Part shown: piece by piece, positions 7,233 to 13,787 of the stretch | Layout of the letters: every line of letters begins with the position of its first letter | How positions within the stretch are numbered: the stretch's first letter is position 1 | NCBI GenBank assembly: GCA_903821255.1 | Contig: CAIJKT010000477.1 | Span: 1 to 17,407, forward strand | Direction of reading: 5' to 3' | DNA from: an uncultured Lentisphaeria bacterium | GTDB lineage: Bacteria; Verrucomicrobiota; Lentisphaeria; Victivallales; Victivallaceae | DNA: 17,407 nt | Position numbers and translations under genes: made by a program | Notes under the pieces: generated by a model | Seen by the model: the letters and a program-made list of their open reading frames with translations, nothing else | Database searches by the model: none | What the model was told of the DNA's origin: nothing

Positions 7233-7443
7233 CCGCGGCTGTATTAGACCGCAAAAAAGAATGAATGTTTCAGGGACTGGAGGAAATCGGCGAATTTTGA
7301 ATTTGGCAATTGCGGGAAACGCTACCAGTGCGGACTGCTTTGTTCCTGCAACATAATGTTTTTGAGCCATTCTGGATTTAGAACAGCGCAAGTTACATTT
7401 TCTCTTTTTTTTCATTTTTTTTTGAATTGAATCTTTTTAGCTA

Positions 7444-7472
7444 TTGACAAAAATTCTAAAGCGAGTTATAAT
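7444..7472 (+). promoter_or_regulatory. Consensus sigma-70-type promoter of the regulator gene
   Basis: TTGACA (7444-7449) and TATAAT (7467-7472) both match consensus exactly with a 17-bp spacer, and a T-rich tract precedes the -35. Transcription would begin near 7479-7480, giving a leader of about 38 bases to the preferred ATG at 7518. Such a perfect promoter before an accessory locus implies strong expression unless repressed, consistent with autorepression by the encoded GntR-type protein (inference). Confidence 0.8.
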
Positions 7473-7517
7473 TGAGTGATATAATATGAAATGAAAAATC
7501 GTAACAGGAACGCCGTT

Positions 7518-8738
7518 ATGGAAAAGACAGCAGCAAAAAAATTGCCTAAATATCTCCACATGGCAAATGAATACCGGCAACGTATTGAAAATGGTATTTA
7601 TAAGACCGGCGATTCCCTGCCGGATCAGAGATCCTTAAGCAAGGAGTGGGGATTTGATCCGCTGACCGTCCGCAGGGCATTTGACGTCCTGCAGCAGGAA
7701 GGGCTTGTCCATAAAATAATCGGCAGCGGCATGTATGTCGGCGGAAAAAGCGTTGCTCCGGCCTGTCAGAACATGGGCCATGTCAGTTCATATCCGGTTA
7801 TTGGCATTGCGTCGCCTGAAGTTGCAGAACATGATGCAATGAAAATTTCGGAGCATGTCGCCGTAAACAATGTTTCCCAATATAAGTATGAGGCATTGCG
7901 GATTAACTACGTTTTCCAGGCGGATCTGAAAAGCCGTCTGATGCAATACCATCATTTTCTGAATGGCATCGTTTTTTTAAGACACGATTATAGCGACATC
8001 GCCTCGAATGTCCAATATGCCATCTCTTGCGGCATTCCAGTGGTTGTTGCCGGGCTGGAGATTCAATCACAGAAGAACGATGTTCCCTGCGACAGTCTGT
8101 TTATTGACGAGGAAAGCTGCGGACGTGAAATAGTTAAATATTTTATCGGTAAGGGTCACCGGCTGATTGCATTGGCGGGAAATCATGTTCTGGAAATAAA
8201 AAAACTGGGCCGGTATATTGGTTTTATGGATGCTATGTGCGAATACGGACTGGAACCGGCGATCGGCAATGAAAAGAGTTTGAAATTATCCGACTTCGGC
8301 AACGCTATCGGCCCTTTTCAGCAGGCATGCGGCGTGAAGATCGCCAACCTGCTAATGAACAAAAGAAAACGTCCGACCGCAATCATGTGCCAAAATGACA
8401 ATATTGCCCTGGGTATTCTGGAGCAATTGAAAAAAATGAATATTGCTTGTCCGGAAGAGGTTGAAGTGTTTGGTTTCGGAGATGATATCCAATGGCCGGA
8501 AATGTATTTCCCCGCCGGCGTCAACCCACTCTCATCGGCAGGAGTAAATCACAGTGAAATCGGCAGGCAGGCGGTAAATATGCTGATGAACCGGATCGCG
8601 CATCCGGCGATGGACAGAAAAATTGAAAGCCTGAAGAGCGTTATTATTCACCGGCAGACCACCGGCCAGGAGAACGGACTGAAATCAATTGAGTTCAAAT
8701 TAAATCAAACGCTGTTAAGAAACACAAACAAAAAATAG
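7518..8738 (+). CDS. GntR-family regulator with LacI-type sugar-sensing domain
   Basis: Likely cytoplasmic sugar-responsive repressor of the downstream glycan genes. Of 406 residues, about 11-76 form a GntR winged helix (IENGIYKTGDSLPDQRSLSK, then DPLTVRRAFDVLQQEGLV and a G-SGMYV wing). About 92-385 form a periplasmic-binding-protein-like sensor: IGIASPEV, DSLFIDEESCGREIVKYFIG, AIMCQNDNIALGILEQLKKM, VFGFGDDIQWPE and the ending HSEIGRQAVNMLMNRI. The start at 7518 is favoured by AGGA 8 bases upstream; an ATG at 7491 is in frame but would leave a leader of only about 11 bases with no ribosome site. The next gene follows after 13 bases. GntR-DNA-binding/LacI-sensor hybrids are numerous in Lentisphaerota, usually beside sugar-degrading genes. 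The ligand cannot be read from sequence. Confidence 0.88.
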   Translation: MEKTAAKKLPKYLHMANEYRQRIENGIYKTGDSLPDQRSLSKEWGFDPLTVRRAFDVLQQEGLVHKIIGSGMYVGGKSVAPACQNMGHVSSYPVIGIASPEVAEHDAMKISEHVAVNNVSQYKYEALRINYVFQADLKSRLMQYHHFLNGIVFLRHDYSDIASNVQYAISCGIPVVVAGLEIQSQKNDVPCDSLFIDEESCGREIVKYFIGKGHRLIALAGNHVLEIKKLGRYIGFMDAMCEYGLEPAIGNEKSLKLSDFGNAIGPFQQACGVKIANLLMNKRKRPTAIMCQNDNIALGILEQLKKMNIACPEEVEVFGFGDDIQWPEMYFPAGVNPLSSAGVNHSEIGRQAVNMLMNRIAHPAMDRKIESLKSVIIHRQTTGQENGLKSIEFKLNQTLLRNTNKK

Positions 8739-8751
8739 ATAAGGTACTATC

Positions 8752-9438
8752 ATGCAAAAGAAAGAAACATCGTTGGGTAAAAAAGTTTTCACGCTAATTG
8801 AATTGCTTGTGACAATTTCTATTATAGTCATTCTCGTAAGCATGTTATTGCCAGCCTTGTCAAAGGCGAGGGAGTTTGCGCAGGAAGCAAAATGCACCAA
8901 TAATCTCAAGCAAATAGGCTTGGGCCTTTTTGGGTATTCTGACGACAATAATGGCTATTCCCCTTTTACTGACTGGGTTACACCTCTTTACCCAAAGTAT
9001 ATTAGCCAATATAAAGCGTTTGAGTGTCCGACATCAACACGGGAAGCCCCGAACCGCACCGTTACCCTGAATGCGGCAGGCGCTATTGCTCAACCCAAAT
9101 GGACCGGATATGGTATGAACTACATGAAAATGCCTTATCGCAGCGGACAAATGCCTTATATCCGCTTTTCTAAAATAAAGAGACCTTCTATAACTCTTTA
9201 TATTTGCGACTCATTCGGAGACAGGACTTCAAGTCCTCCTGGAAATTCGTCGAACTGTGTTTCTTCAGATAATATTCGTGATATCGCTCCCAGGCATCCC
9301 GGTTATATGGTAAATATCTTATATTTTGACGGACATGTTAACAAATTAAATGGATCACTTGTACGGAGCGCTACCTGGAATGCGCCTAATATACGTGGAC
9401 TTTGGGACATGGTAACGGATTCCGGGATTAGTCCTTAG
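8752..9438 (+). CDS. Type II secretion/type IV pilin-like pseudopilin with H-x10-DG C-terminus
   Basis: Predicted pseudopilin of 228 residues. The short basic leader [11 protein letters not shown] precedes V-FTLIELLV, with the conserved Glu five residues into the mature N-terminus, and a hydrophobic helix running to [36 protein letters not shown] block follows in two parts (residues about 47-70). Near the C-terminus [19 protein letters not shown] fits the prepilin-associated H-x9-DG family but has ten residues between His and DG. The usual Gly before the cleavage site is replaced by Val, with the nearest Gly three residues earlier. AAGGT lies 7 bases before the ATG. It is 13 bases downstream of the regulator, so the two are probably co-transcribed. 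The role of these abundant proteins in glycan loci is unknown; surface display or secretion of hydrolases is a guess. Confidence 0.88.
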   Translation: MQKKETSLGKKVFTLIELLVTISIIVILVSMLLPALSKAREFAQEAKCTNNLKQIGLGLFGYSDDNNGYSPFTDWVTPLYPKYISQYKAFECPTSTREAPNRTVTLNAAGAIAQPKWTGYGMNYMKMPYRSGQMPYIRFSKIKRPSITLYICDSFGDRTSSPPGNSSNCVSSDNIRDIAPRHPGYMVNILYFDGHVNKLNGSLVRSATWNAPNIRGLWDMVTDSGISP

Positions 9439-9474
9439 ATGATGTGCCTGATTCGGAATAGTTTTCAAGTAAAC

Positions 9475-9502
9475 AACCATGCCCGGGGGACGTGGTTTTG
9501 TT
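9475..9502 (+). terminator. Possible Rho-independent terminator after the pseudopilin gene
   Basis: AACCATG (9475-9481) can pair with CGTGGTT (9491-9497, one G-T pair) around a CG-rich loop, followed directly by TTTGTT. The stem is short and the U-run imperfect, so termination may be partial, which would allow different expression of the regulator/pilin pair and the hydrolases. Confidence 0.4.
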
Positions 9503-9537
9503 AAATAAGATTTTTACTTTCGTTCACCCTATCCTCG

Positions 9538-9550
9538 CCGCAAGCTGCGG
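9538..9550. repeat. Inverted repeat CCGCA-AGC-TGCGG upstream of the DUF4838 gene
   Basis: A perfect 5-bp inverted repeat with a 3-base centre, 46 bases before the DUF4838 start. It closely resembles the CCCGCA-AC-TGCGGG repeat upstream of the SGNH gene (11987-12000). The shared sequence suggests a common protein-binding site or a repeated structural element. Confidence 0.4.
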
Positions 9551-9596
9551 GAAATTAACAACCTCACTTTGATTTAAAAATTAAGGAGTAAAAGTA

Positions 9597-11915
9597 ATGT
9601 TAATCAAACAAATTATGATAATGTTTTGTGTGTGCTTAGGAACCATTAATGTTATGGGTAATGATGCATTGCGTCCTGCTGGCAATGCTGTATCATTGGA
9701 GAACGTGAAGGACTTTTCCATCCTCATTCCGGAAAAGGCCGTAGAGCAGGAGAAGTTCAGCGCTGCCATGCTGGCGGATTATCTGGAAAAAATATTCAAG
9801 GTAAAATTGCCGGTTGTTCAGGAACCGCAGCCGGTCAGCGGCAAAATTTTCAGTGTAGGCAACACTGTTCGCGCCAGAACGGCGGGAATTACCCCTGATC
9901 CGCGGGAACAAGCCTACAAGCTGGCAGTCGCTGATGGCAACTTGTATATCCTGGGCGGAACAAGAGGTCCGGTCTATGGCGTAATAGCGCTCCTGGAGGA
10001 AGACCTTGAATGCCGCTGGTATGCCGCGGATGACGTTCCGGTTGTTCCCGTGCGCTCAAAGGATGAATTAACCGTGGTTCCACGCAGTTATGCTCCTCCT
10101 TTTGAAATTCGCGAGCCTCTTTACTCTGATGCTTTCAATGCCGCGTGGGCGACATTCAACCGTATTCAGCCGATATCGTTTTACTCTCATATGTCGCTGG
10201 AATCTGGTGGTGAATTGGCGAGTACTAAGTATTTCGTACACACCTACGCCATATTGATACCAGCTGGAAAATATTTTGCCACACATCCGGAATACTTTCC
10301 GCTCCGAGGAGGAAAACGCTGTCCATCCAGCCCGCAGGATGGACAGTTGTGTTACAGTAACCCGGAAGTAGCCCGTGTCATTGCAGAGACGCTGGAAGAG
10401 GAAATAAGCAAAAAACCTGGAACCCGGATTTATAGCGTCTCCGCGAATGACAATAACAATGCCAAGTGTGAATGCTCTGCTTGCCAGAAGATTATCGAGA
10501 CAGATGGCATTTCCGGCATCCAACTCTATCTGGCCAACGCAGTGGCAGCCCGGCTAGCCGTCAAATACCCGGATATTAAAATCACCACGCTGGCCTATGT
10601 CGGCAGCCAAAAACCGCCCAAGAATATAAAACCCGGCAATAACACCGTTATTTTATATGCGCCTATCAGGCAACGTTTTAACCCCATAGCCATGCTGACG
10701 CCTATCGGCGACATCAAAGAAATCAAAGATGAACTAGCGGCCTGGCGCCAAATCGCGCCCAACATCTATCTTTGGGACTATGTGGACTTGATTGAAGGAG
10801 CACCCAGGCCGTTCCCCAATTTTGACGCGCAGGATGGCGGATGGAAATTTCTTGCCGACAGCGGCGTAAACGGCGTGTTTATGGAGGGGTGTTTTTTAGG
10901 ACACGGCTCGCTCGGTGAACTGAAAAGCTGGCTTTACGCCAAAAAACTTTGGAACCCGCAATGGCCGCAAGACGAGTTGATTAAAGAGTTTGTCGCTTCA
11001 TACTACGGACCGGCGGCAGCGGAGATGGCTGAATATGTGTCATTACAACGGCAGGCTTGGGCCAATTACTACCGCACCCGTAAACCGGGAGCAGGTTTAG
11101 TTTTTTCCGATGCCGAAATTAAGCGAATGTACAATCTGCTGAGCGCGGCGTCAAAGCGTTGCGGCGAACAATCCGGATTTACAATCAAAATAGAGCGTGA
11201 ACTTTTTACATTAATCTGTCTATCTCTTTCCGTCAATCCTAATTCTGAAACGGCTGCTGACTATTCCGATAAGCTGAAACAGGCAAAAGAGCTGATCGAC
11301 AAACTGAACATAAAAGGTTTTGGCGAGGGAGGGTCAGTTAAAGACTCTTTGCTTAAATGGAGTAAAAGACTGAAAAGGGCGACTGAAGGCGATGGATTGC
11401 CGCAATTCTCTGAAAATTCCATTATGATAAAAAAGCCTGTCTGCCGGGTGGAAACGGCGAAATATCTTCAGGATACAACTGCGACCACAGGATACGCGAC
11501 GCGGCAAGGTGGCGGCAATGTCGAATGGGGAGTTCAATGGCAATATGACGATTTTCTCGACCTCCTTAAATCAGAGACAACATATATTGTACGGATGCGG
11601 GTAAAACCGGAGTTTAAGGCTATTCCGCAAAAACCTGGAACTCTATTCGGATTTTGCTCATGGACCGTTGGCGGTCAGCCTGGCATCCGCACCATCGCAG
11701 TAAATTTCTCCGCCAGCGATAAAGGTGAATACCGCTGGGTCGAAGTGGGCAAATTGCAAATTGCAACTCCGAATGCAGTGGGGTGTCTTTACAGTATCCC
11801 GGGAAATAATCTGACCAGCGACGATGCCGTCTGGTATGACTATCTGGAATTCGTGCCGGAAGATGAGTTCAAGGATAAAGCGCTGGCTGACAAGCTGCCG
11901 TTAATTAAGATATAA
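9597..11915 (+). CDS. Secreted DUF4838 protein, GH67/alpha-glucuronidase-related, with C-terminal jelly-roll
   Basis: Predicted exported glycosidase-like protein of 772 residues. The N-terminus MLIKQIMIMFCVCLGTINVM is a signal peptide. Residues about 35-160 resemble the non-catalytic N-terminal domain of GH67 alpha-glucuronidases (AMLADYLEKIF, then GGTRGPVYGVIALLEEDLEC and RWYAADD). The DUF4838 core follows, with the cysteine cluster NDNNNAKCECSACQKI (285-300; C291, C293, C296) and WDYVDLIEGAPRPFPNFDAQ. About 610-765 looks like a beta-sandwich carbohydrate-binding module (WYDYLEFVPEDE near the end). AAGGAG lies 8 bases before the ATG. DUF4838 enzymes have no firm general activity assignment, so uronic acid or related glycan cleavage is inference. 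It is separated from the pilin gene by 158 bases. Confidence 0.85.
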   Translation: MLIKQIMIMFCVCLGTINVMGNDALRPAGNAVSLENVKDFSILIPEKAVEQEKFSAAMLADYLEKIFKVKLPVVQEPQPVSGKIFSVGNTVRARTAGITPDPREQAYKLAVADGNLYILGGTRGPVYGVIALLEEDLECRWYAADDVPVVPVRSKDELTVVPRSYAPPFEIREPLYSDAFNAAWATFNRIQPISFYSHMSLESGGELASTKYFVHTYAILIPAGKYFATHPEYFPLRGGKRCPSSPQDGQLCYSNPEVARVIAETLEEEISKKPGTRIYSVSANDNNNAKCECSACQKIIETDGISGIQLYLANAVAARLAVKYPDIKITTLAYVGSQKPPKNIKPGNNTVILYAPIRQRFNPIAMLTPIGDIKEIKDELAAWRQIAPNIYLWDYVDLIEGAPRPFPNFDAQDGGWKFLADSGVNGVFMEGCFLGHGSLGELKSWLYAKKLWNPQWPQDELIKEFVASYYGPAAAEMAEYVSLQRQAWANYYRTRKPGAGLVFSDAEIKRMYNLLSAASKRCGEQSGFTIKIERELFTLICLSLSVNPNSETAADYSDKLKQAKELIDKLNIKGFGEGGSVKDSLLKWSKRLKRATEGDGLPQFSENSIMIKKPVCRVETAKYLQDTTATTGYATRQGGGNVEWGVQWQYDDFLDLLKSETTYIVRMRVKPEFKAIPQKPGTLFGFCSWTVGGQPGIRTIAVNFSASDKGEYRWVEVGKLQIATPNAVGCLYSIPGNNLTSDDAVWYDYLEFVPEDEFKDKALADKLPLIKI

Positions 11916-12176
11916 CAATAAACTTGACAAGTTTCGCGAAATATCCCGAAGTGATTTTGGGGCTGCCAAAGAGTACTGCAGGCATTCCCGCAACTGCGGG
12001 ACCAGGGGAGTAATCCCTGCTTGCTTATCAGGCCGGAAGTTTACCCGCCGGAAGCGGAGCCGCAGACGACCATGGCTTGAGTTACTTTGAGAATCGGCAA
12101 GCACAAAGGTTTCCGGGATAATCGCGAAGATGTAAAGATTATTTCTGAACAACGCCTAAACTATTACGGAGGAGCG
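11916..12176. other. Hairpin-rich spacer between the DUF4838 and SGNH genes
   Basis: 261 bases without a convincing gene. It contains a 10-bp palindrome TTTCGCGAAA (11932-11941), then three consecutive stem-loops: CCCGCA/TGCGGG (11987-12000), CAGGG/CCCTG (12003-12019) and GCGG/CCGC (12054-12063). An open frame in phase with the SGNH gene reaches back to 12087 but encodes nothing recognisable. The TTTCGCGAAA palindrome with its central CG resembles operators of LacI-type proteins, but the resident regulator binds DNA through a GntR domain, so the link is weak. Confidence 0.5.
11987..12000. repeat. Inverted repeat CCCGCA-AC-TGCGGG upstream of the SGNH gene
   Basis: A perfect 6-bp inverted repeat with a 2-base centre, about 180 bases upstream of the SGNH start and nearly the same as 9538-9550. 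It is the first of three hairpins in this spacer, the next starting three bases later. Confidence 0.5.
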
Positions 12177-13172
12177 ATGAACATTCAAGGGGAGAGTATG
12201 GTTCTGTCCAGGACGGAGCCGGGCAACCTCTGCTTCGACCAGGTGGAGAAAGGCAGTCTGATCTTGCGAAGCTCCTTTGTCGCCGGAGAGCGCGGAATTG
12301 TCTACACCGAAGGTCGCGACTATGTAGTTGATTATGCCAATGGCTCCATAGCACGCACCGCGGATTCGCGGATACCTGACTATTCGACACATCCGTACTG
12401 CGGGAAAAAGGATTTCAAGCACGGCGACATCAGCAGTGCAAACCAAAAGTGGTTTGTCTGGGCGGATTACCAGACGGCCAACGGGCAGACTTGGGCCAGA
12501 CAGAATGACCAGAGCCAGTTTCTGGCGCCTGCGCGCAGGAAACTGGAGGGAGGAGGGGCATTCAAGATTGTTTCCTATGGTGACAGCATTACGGCCGGAG
12601 GCGAGGCGTCTGAGGCGAAATTCAGGTTCCGGCAGCGCTTCGTAAAATATCTGCAGGCCAAGTTTCCAAAGTCAAAAATCGGGGCGCAGGATGTCTCAAT
12701 TCCGGGATATGCCTCCCGTCAGGGTATTGACTGGTTTGACAAGAAGCCGAAAAAGCTTCGGCCACTGGCTACTATGGGAACGGTGAAGAAACCCGATTTG
12801 GTACTGGTGGGCTTTGGCATGAATGACCACAATAAAAGCGGGGAAGGCGGGGTGGAACCGGAGACGTTTAAGGACAACCTGGCAGCCCTGGTCAAGTTGA
12901 TCCGGGAACGCCATGGCGCGGACGTGATTCTGTTTTCGGCATTTCCGCCCAATGACAACTGGCACTATGGCACCCACCGCATGGACCTGTTTGCCGAGGC
13001 TACCAAACAGGCGGCCGCGGAAGCGAAGTGTGCTTATGTTGACGTTTATTCCACCTGGGAAATGGTACTTAAGCGCAAGGACCAGTCCTCTCTTCTTGGA
13101 AATAACATCAACCATCCCAATGACTTCGGCCACTGGTTGTATGAACAGGCCTTTGAGGCGATGACATTTTAA
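12177..13172 (+). CDS. SGNH/GDSL-type hydrolase (probable carbohydrate esterase)
   Basis: Serine hydrolase of 331 residues, likely removing acyl groups from sugars. Residues 1-120 form a separate N-terminal domain (beta-rich, with RSSFVAGERGIVYTEGRDYV), and 129-331 the SGNH domain: block I SYGDSITAGGE with nucleophile S137, a block II-like IPGYASRQG, block III GFGMNDH with N216, and block V INHPNDFGHWLY with H313. The Asp normally three residues before the catalytic His (DxxH) is Asn310; other SGNH subfamilies also vary here. No signal peptide is seen, so it may act in the cytoplasm. I chose the ATG at 12177 with GGAGGAG just upstream; ATG 12198, preceded by AAGGGGAG, is an alternative. Acetyl-esterase activity is inferred from its hydrolase neighbours. 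Confidence 0.85.
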   Translation: MNIQGESMVLSRTEPGNLCFDQVEKGSLILRSSFVAGERGIVYTEGRDYVVDYANGSIARTADSRIPDYSTHPYCGKKDFKHGDISSANQKWFVWADYQTANGQTWARQNDQSQFLAPARRKLEGGGAFKIVSYGDSITAGGEASEAKFRFRQRFVKYLQAKFPKSKIGAQDVSIPGYASRQGIDWFDKKPKKLRPLATMGTVKKPDLVLVGFGMNDHNKSGEGGVEPETFKDNLAALVKLIRERHGADVILFSAFPPNDNWHYGTHRMDLFAEATKQAAAEAKCAYVDVYSTWEMVLKRKDQSSLLGNNINHPNDFGHWLYEQAFEAMTF

Positions 13173-13241
13173 AACGGGGAAAAACACAATATGTCAGGAG
13201 CCGCCAAATGGATATGATTGCCAGCTAGTACCGGACCTAAT

Positions 13242-13415
13242 ATGAATGTGATATTTTTGCAGAAACTGTTGTCCATGATTATTTGCGGAATTATTCTTAC
13301 AATGAACTATTCAGCTCCCCTAAATGTCCGGGTGGCGCATGGACAATTTAGCTTCAAAGATGGCGCTTCATTTAATCAGTTGGGGTTCAATTCCCCGACC
13401 CTCTGGGTCGCTTAA
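13242..13415 (+). pseudogene. 5' remnant of a secreted glycoside-hydrolase-like gene
   Basis: This 57-codon frame starts with a signal peptide (MNVIFLQKLLSMIICGIILT, then MNYSA) and continues RVAHGQFSFKDGASFNQLGF, which has the pattern G-x-F-x-x-x-D-G-x-x-F-x-x-L-G-F-N seen at the mature N-terminus of GH5-like and related secreted glycosidases. It stops at TAA 13413-13415, immediately before a hairpin array, far short of any glycosidase. I read it as the front end of a gene whose middle is lost; the back end is probably 13533-13773. It could instead be a short unrelated exported peptide. The ribosome site is weak (CCGGA about 6 bases upstream). Confidence 0.5.
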
Positions 13416-13513
13416 ATTATCATCCCGGCTGTACCGGGTCGGGGTCCAGCAACGAAAGTGCTGGTCGTCCGCAGGACGAAATCCCGATACCTCGTGGGCT
13501 CTGCCCCGAGGTA
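13397..13513. repeat. Tandem hairpin array with three-way junction (palindromic element)
   Basis: Consecutive perfect stems occur within 117 bases: GACCC/GGGTC (13397-13409), CCCGG/CCGGG (13424-13438), CCAGCA/TGCTGG (13446-13464), CGTCC/GGACG (13466-13478), and TACCTCG/CGAGGTA enclosing GGGC/GCCC (13488-13513, an 11-bp stem with one bulged T). In addition TCGGG (13439-13443) pairs with CCCGA (13483-13487) and encloses the third and fourth stems as a three-way junction. The block is much more GC-rich than its flanks and separates the two halves of a broken gene. It resembles a REP/MITE-like palindromic insertion or a structured RNA. The final stem followed by a T-rich stretch (13515-13529) could also terminate transcription. 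Confidence 0.65.
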
Positions 13514-13532
13514 GTTCATTTTTATTTTCTAC

Positions 13533-13773
13533 AGGCAGGCAGAGCATGACTCCGGATTTTATGTGGTTGCGGATTTAAAAAAAGAAGCTGCGGGAATGCT
13601 TGAAATTGAACTAATTGCCCCCTGATGGCGCGTTTTGTGATATTGCCGTTGGCGAGCATCTGGAAGATGGAAGAGTACGAGCGTTCCGTTGAAAAATGCG
13701 GAAGCGCTTCTGAAGACATTTTACAAATACAGGGACCGGTAAACTGTGGGAAAAAGAACTGGCCGCCTGTTAA
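13533..13773 (+). pseudogene. 3' remnant of a degraded gene with three frameshifts
   Basis: Coding-like protein appears in alternating frames: SGFYVVADLKKEAAGMLEIE-LIAP ends at TGA 13623-13625; DGAFCDIAVGEHLEDGRVRA-FR continues in the next frame from 13624 to TGA 13690-13692; LKNAEALLKTFYKY resumes the first frame; and TGTGKLWEKELAAC ends at TAA 13771-13773. Each switch is explained by a single-base change; the first is an extra C in a CCCCC run. Read together this gives about 80 residues of one C-terminus with an amphipathic helix. It ends 14 bases before the GH38 start, operon-like. I cannot name the family. Sequencing or assembly error in homopolymers is an alternative to true decay. Confidence 0.5.
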
Positions 13774-13787
13774 AAATTAAGGATGTT

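Larger units (their letters stand above)
7114..7443. other. Divergent intergenic region, LPS operon side
   Basis: About 330 bases with no convincing gene on either strand. An open frame on the minus strand (7032-7415) has no recognisable protein and overlaps the membrane-protein gene. The region contains the palindrome at 7141, the hairpin at 7215 and a T-rich tract (about 7396-7440) upstream of the regulator promoter that could act as an UP element. I expect the promoter of the LPS operon here but see no good minus-strand -35/-10 pair. Confidence 0.5.

Noticed and set aside
7032..7415. Open frame on the minus strand in the divergent promoter region
   Set aside because: No recognisable protein, overlaps the start of the membrane-protein gene out of frame, and spans inverted repeats and non-coding-like sequence.
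7480..7485. Second TATAAT near the regulator start
   Set aside because: It is 30 bases from the only good -35, so the TATAAT at 7467-7472 with a 17-base spacer is the better choice.
11924..11929. TTGACA after the DUF4838 gene as a promoter for the SGNH gene
   Set aside because: The expected -10 position (about 11946-11952) is CCCGAAG, and the SGNH start is about 230 bases away.
12087..12176. Extension of the SGNH gene upstream to 12087
   Set aside because: The added 30 residues look non-homologous and the ribosome site GGAGGAG directly precedes the ATG at 12177.
13381..13409. tRNA T-arm-like sequence GGGGTTCAATTCCCC followed by a short stem
   Set aside because: The loop fits a TpsiC arm, but no matching acceptor, D-arm or anticodon arm is found upstream, and the same bases encode LGFNSP in the glycosidase-like remnant, which explains them better.
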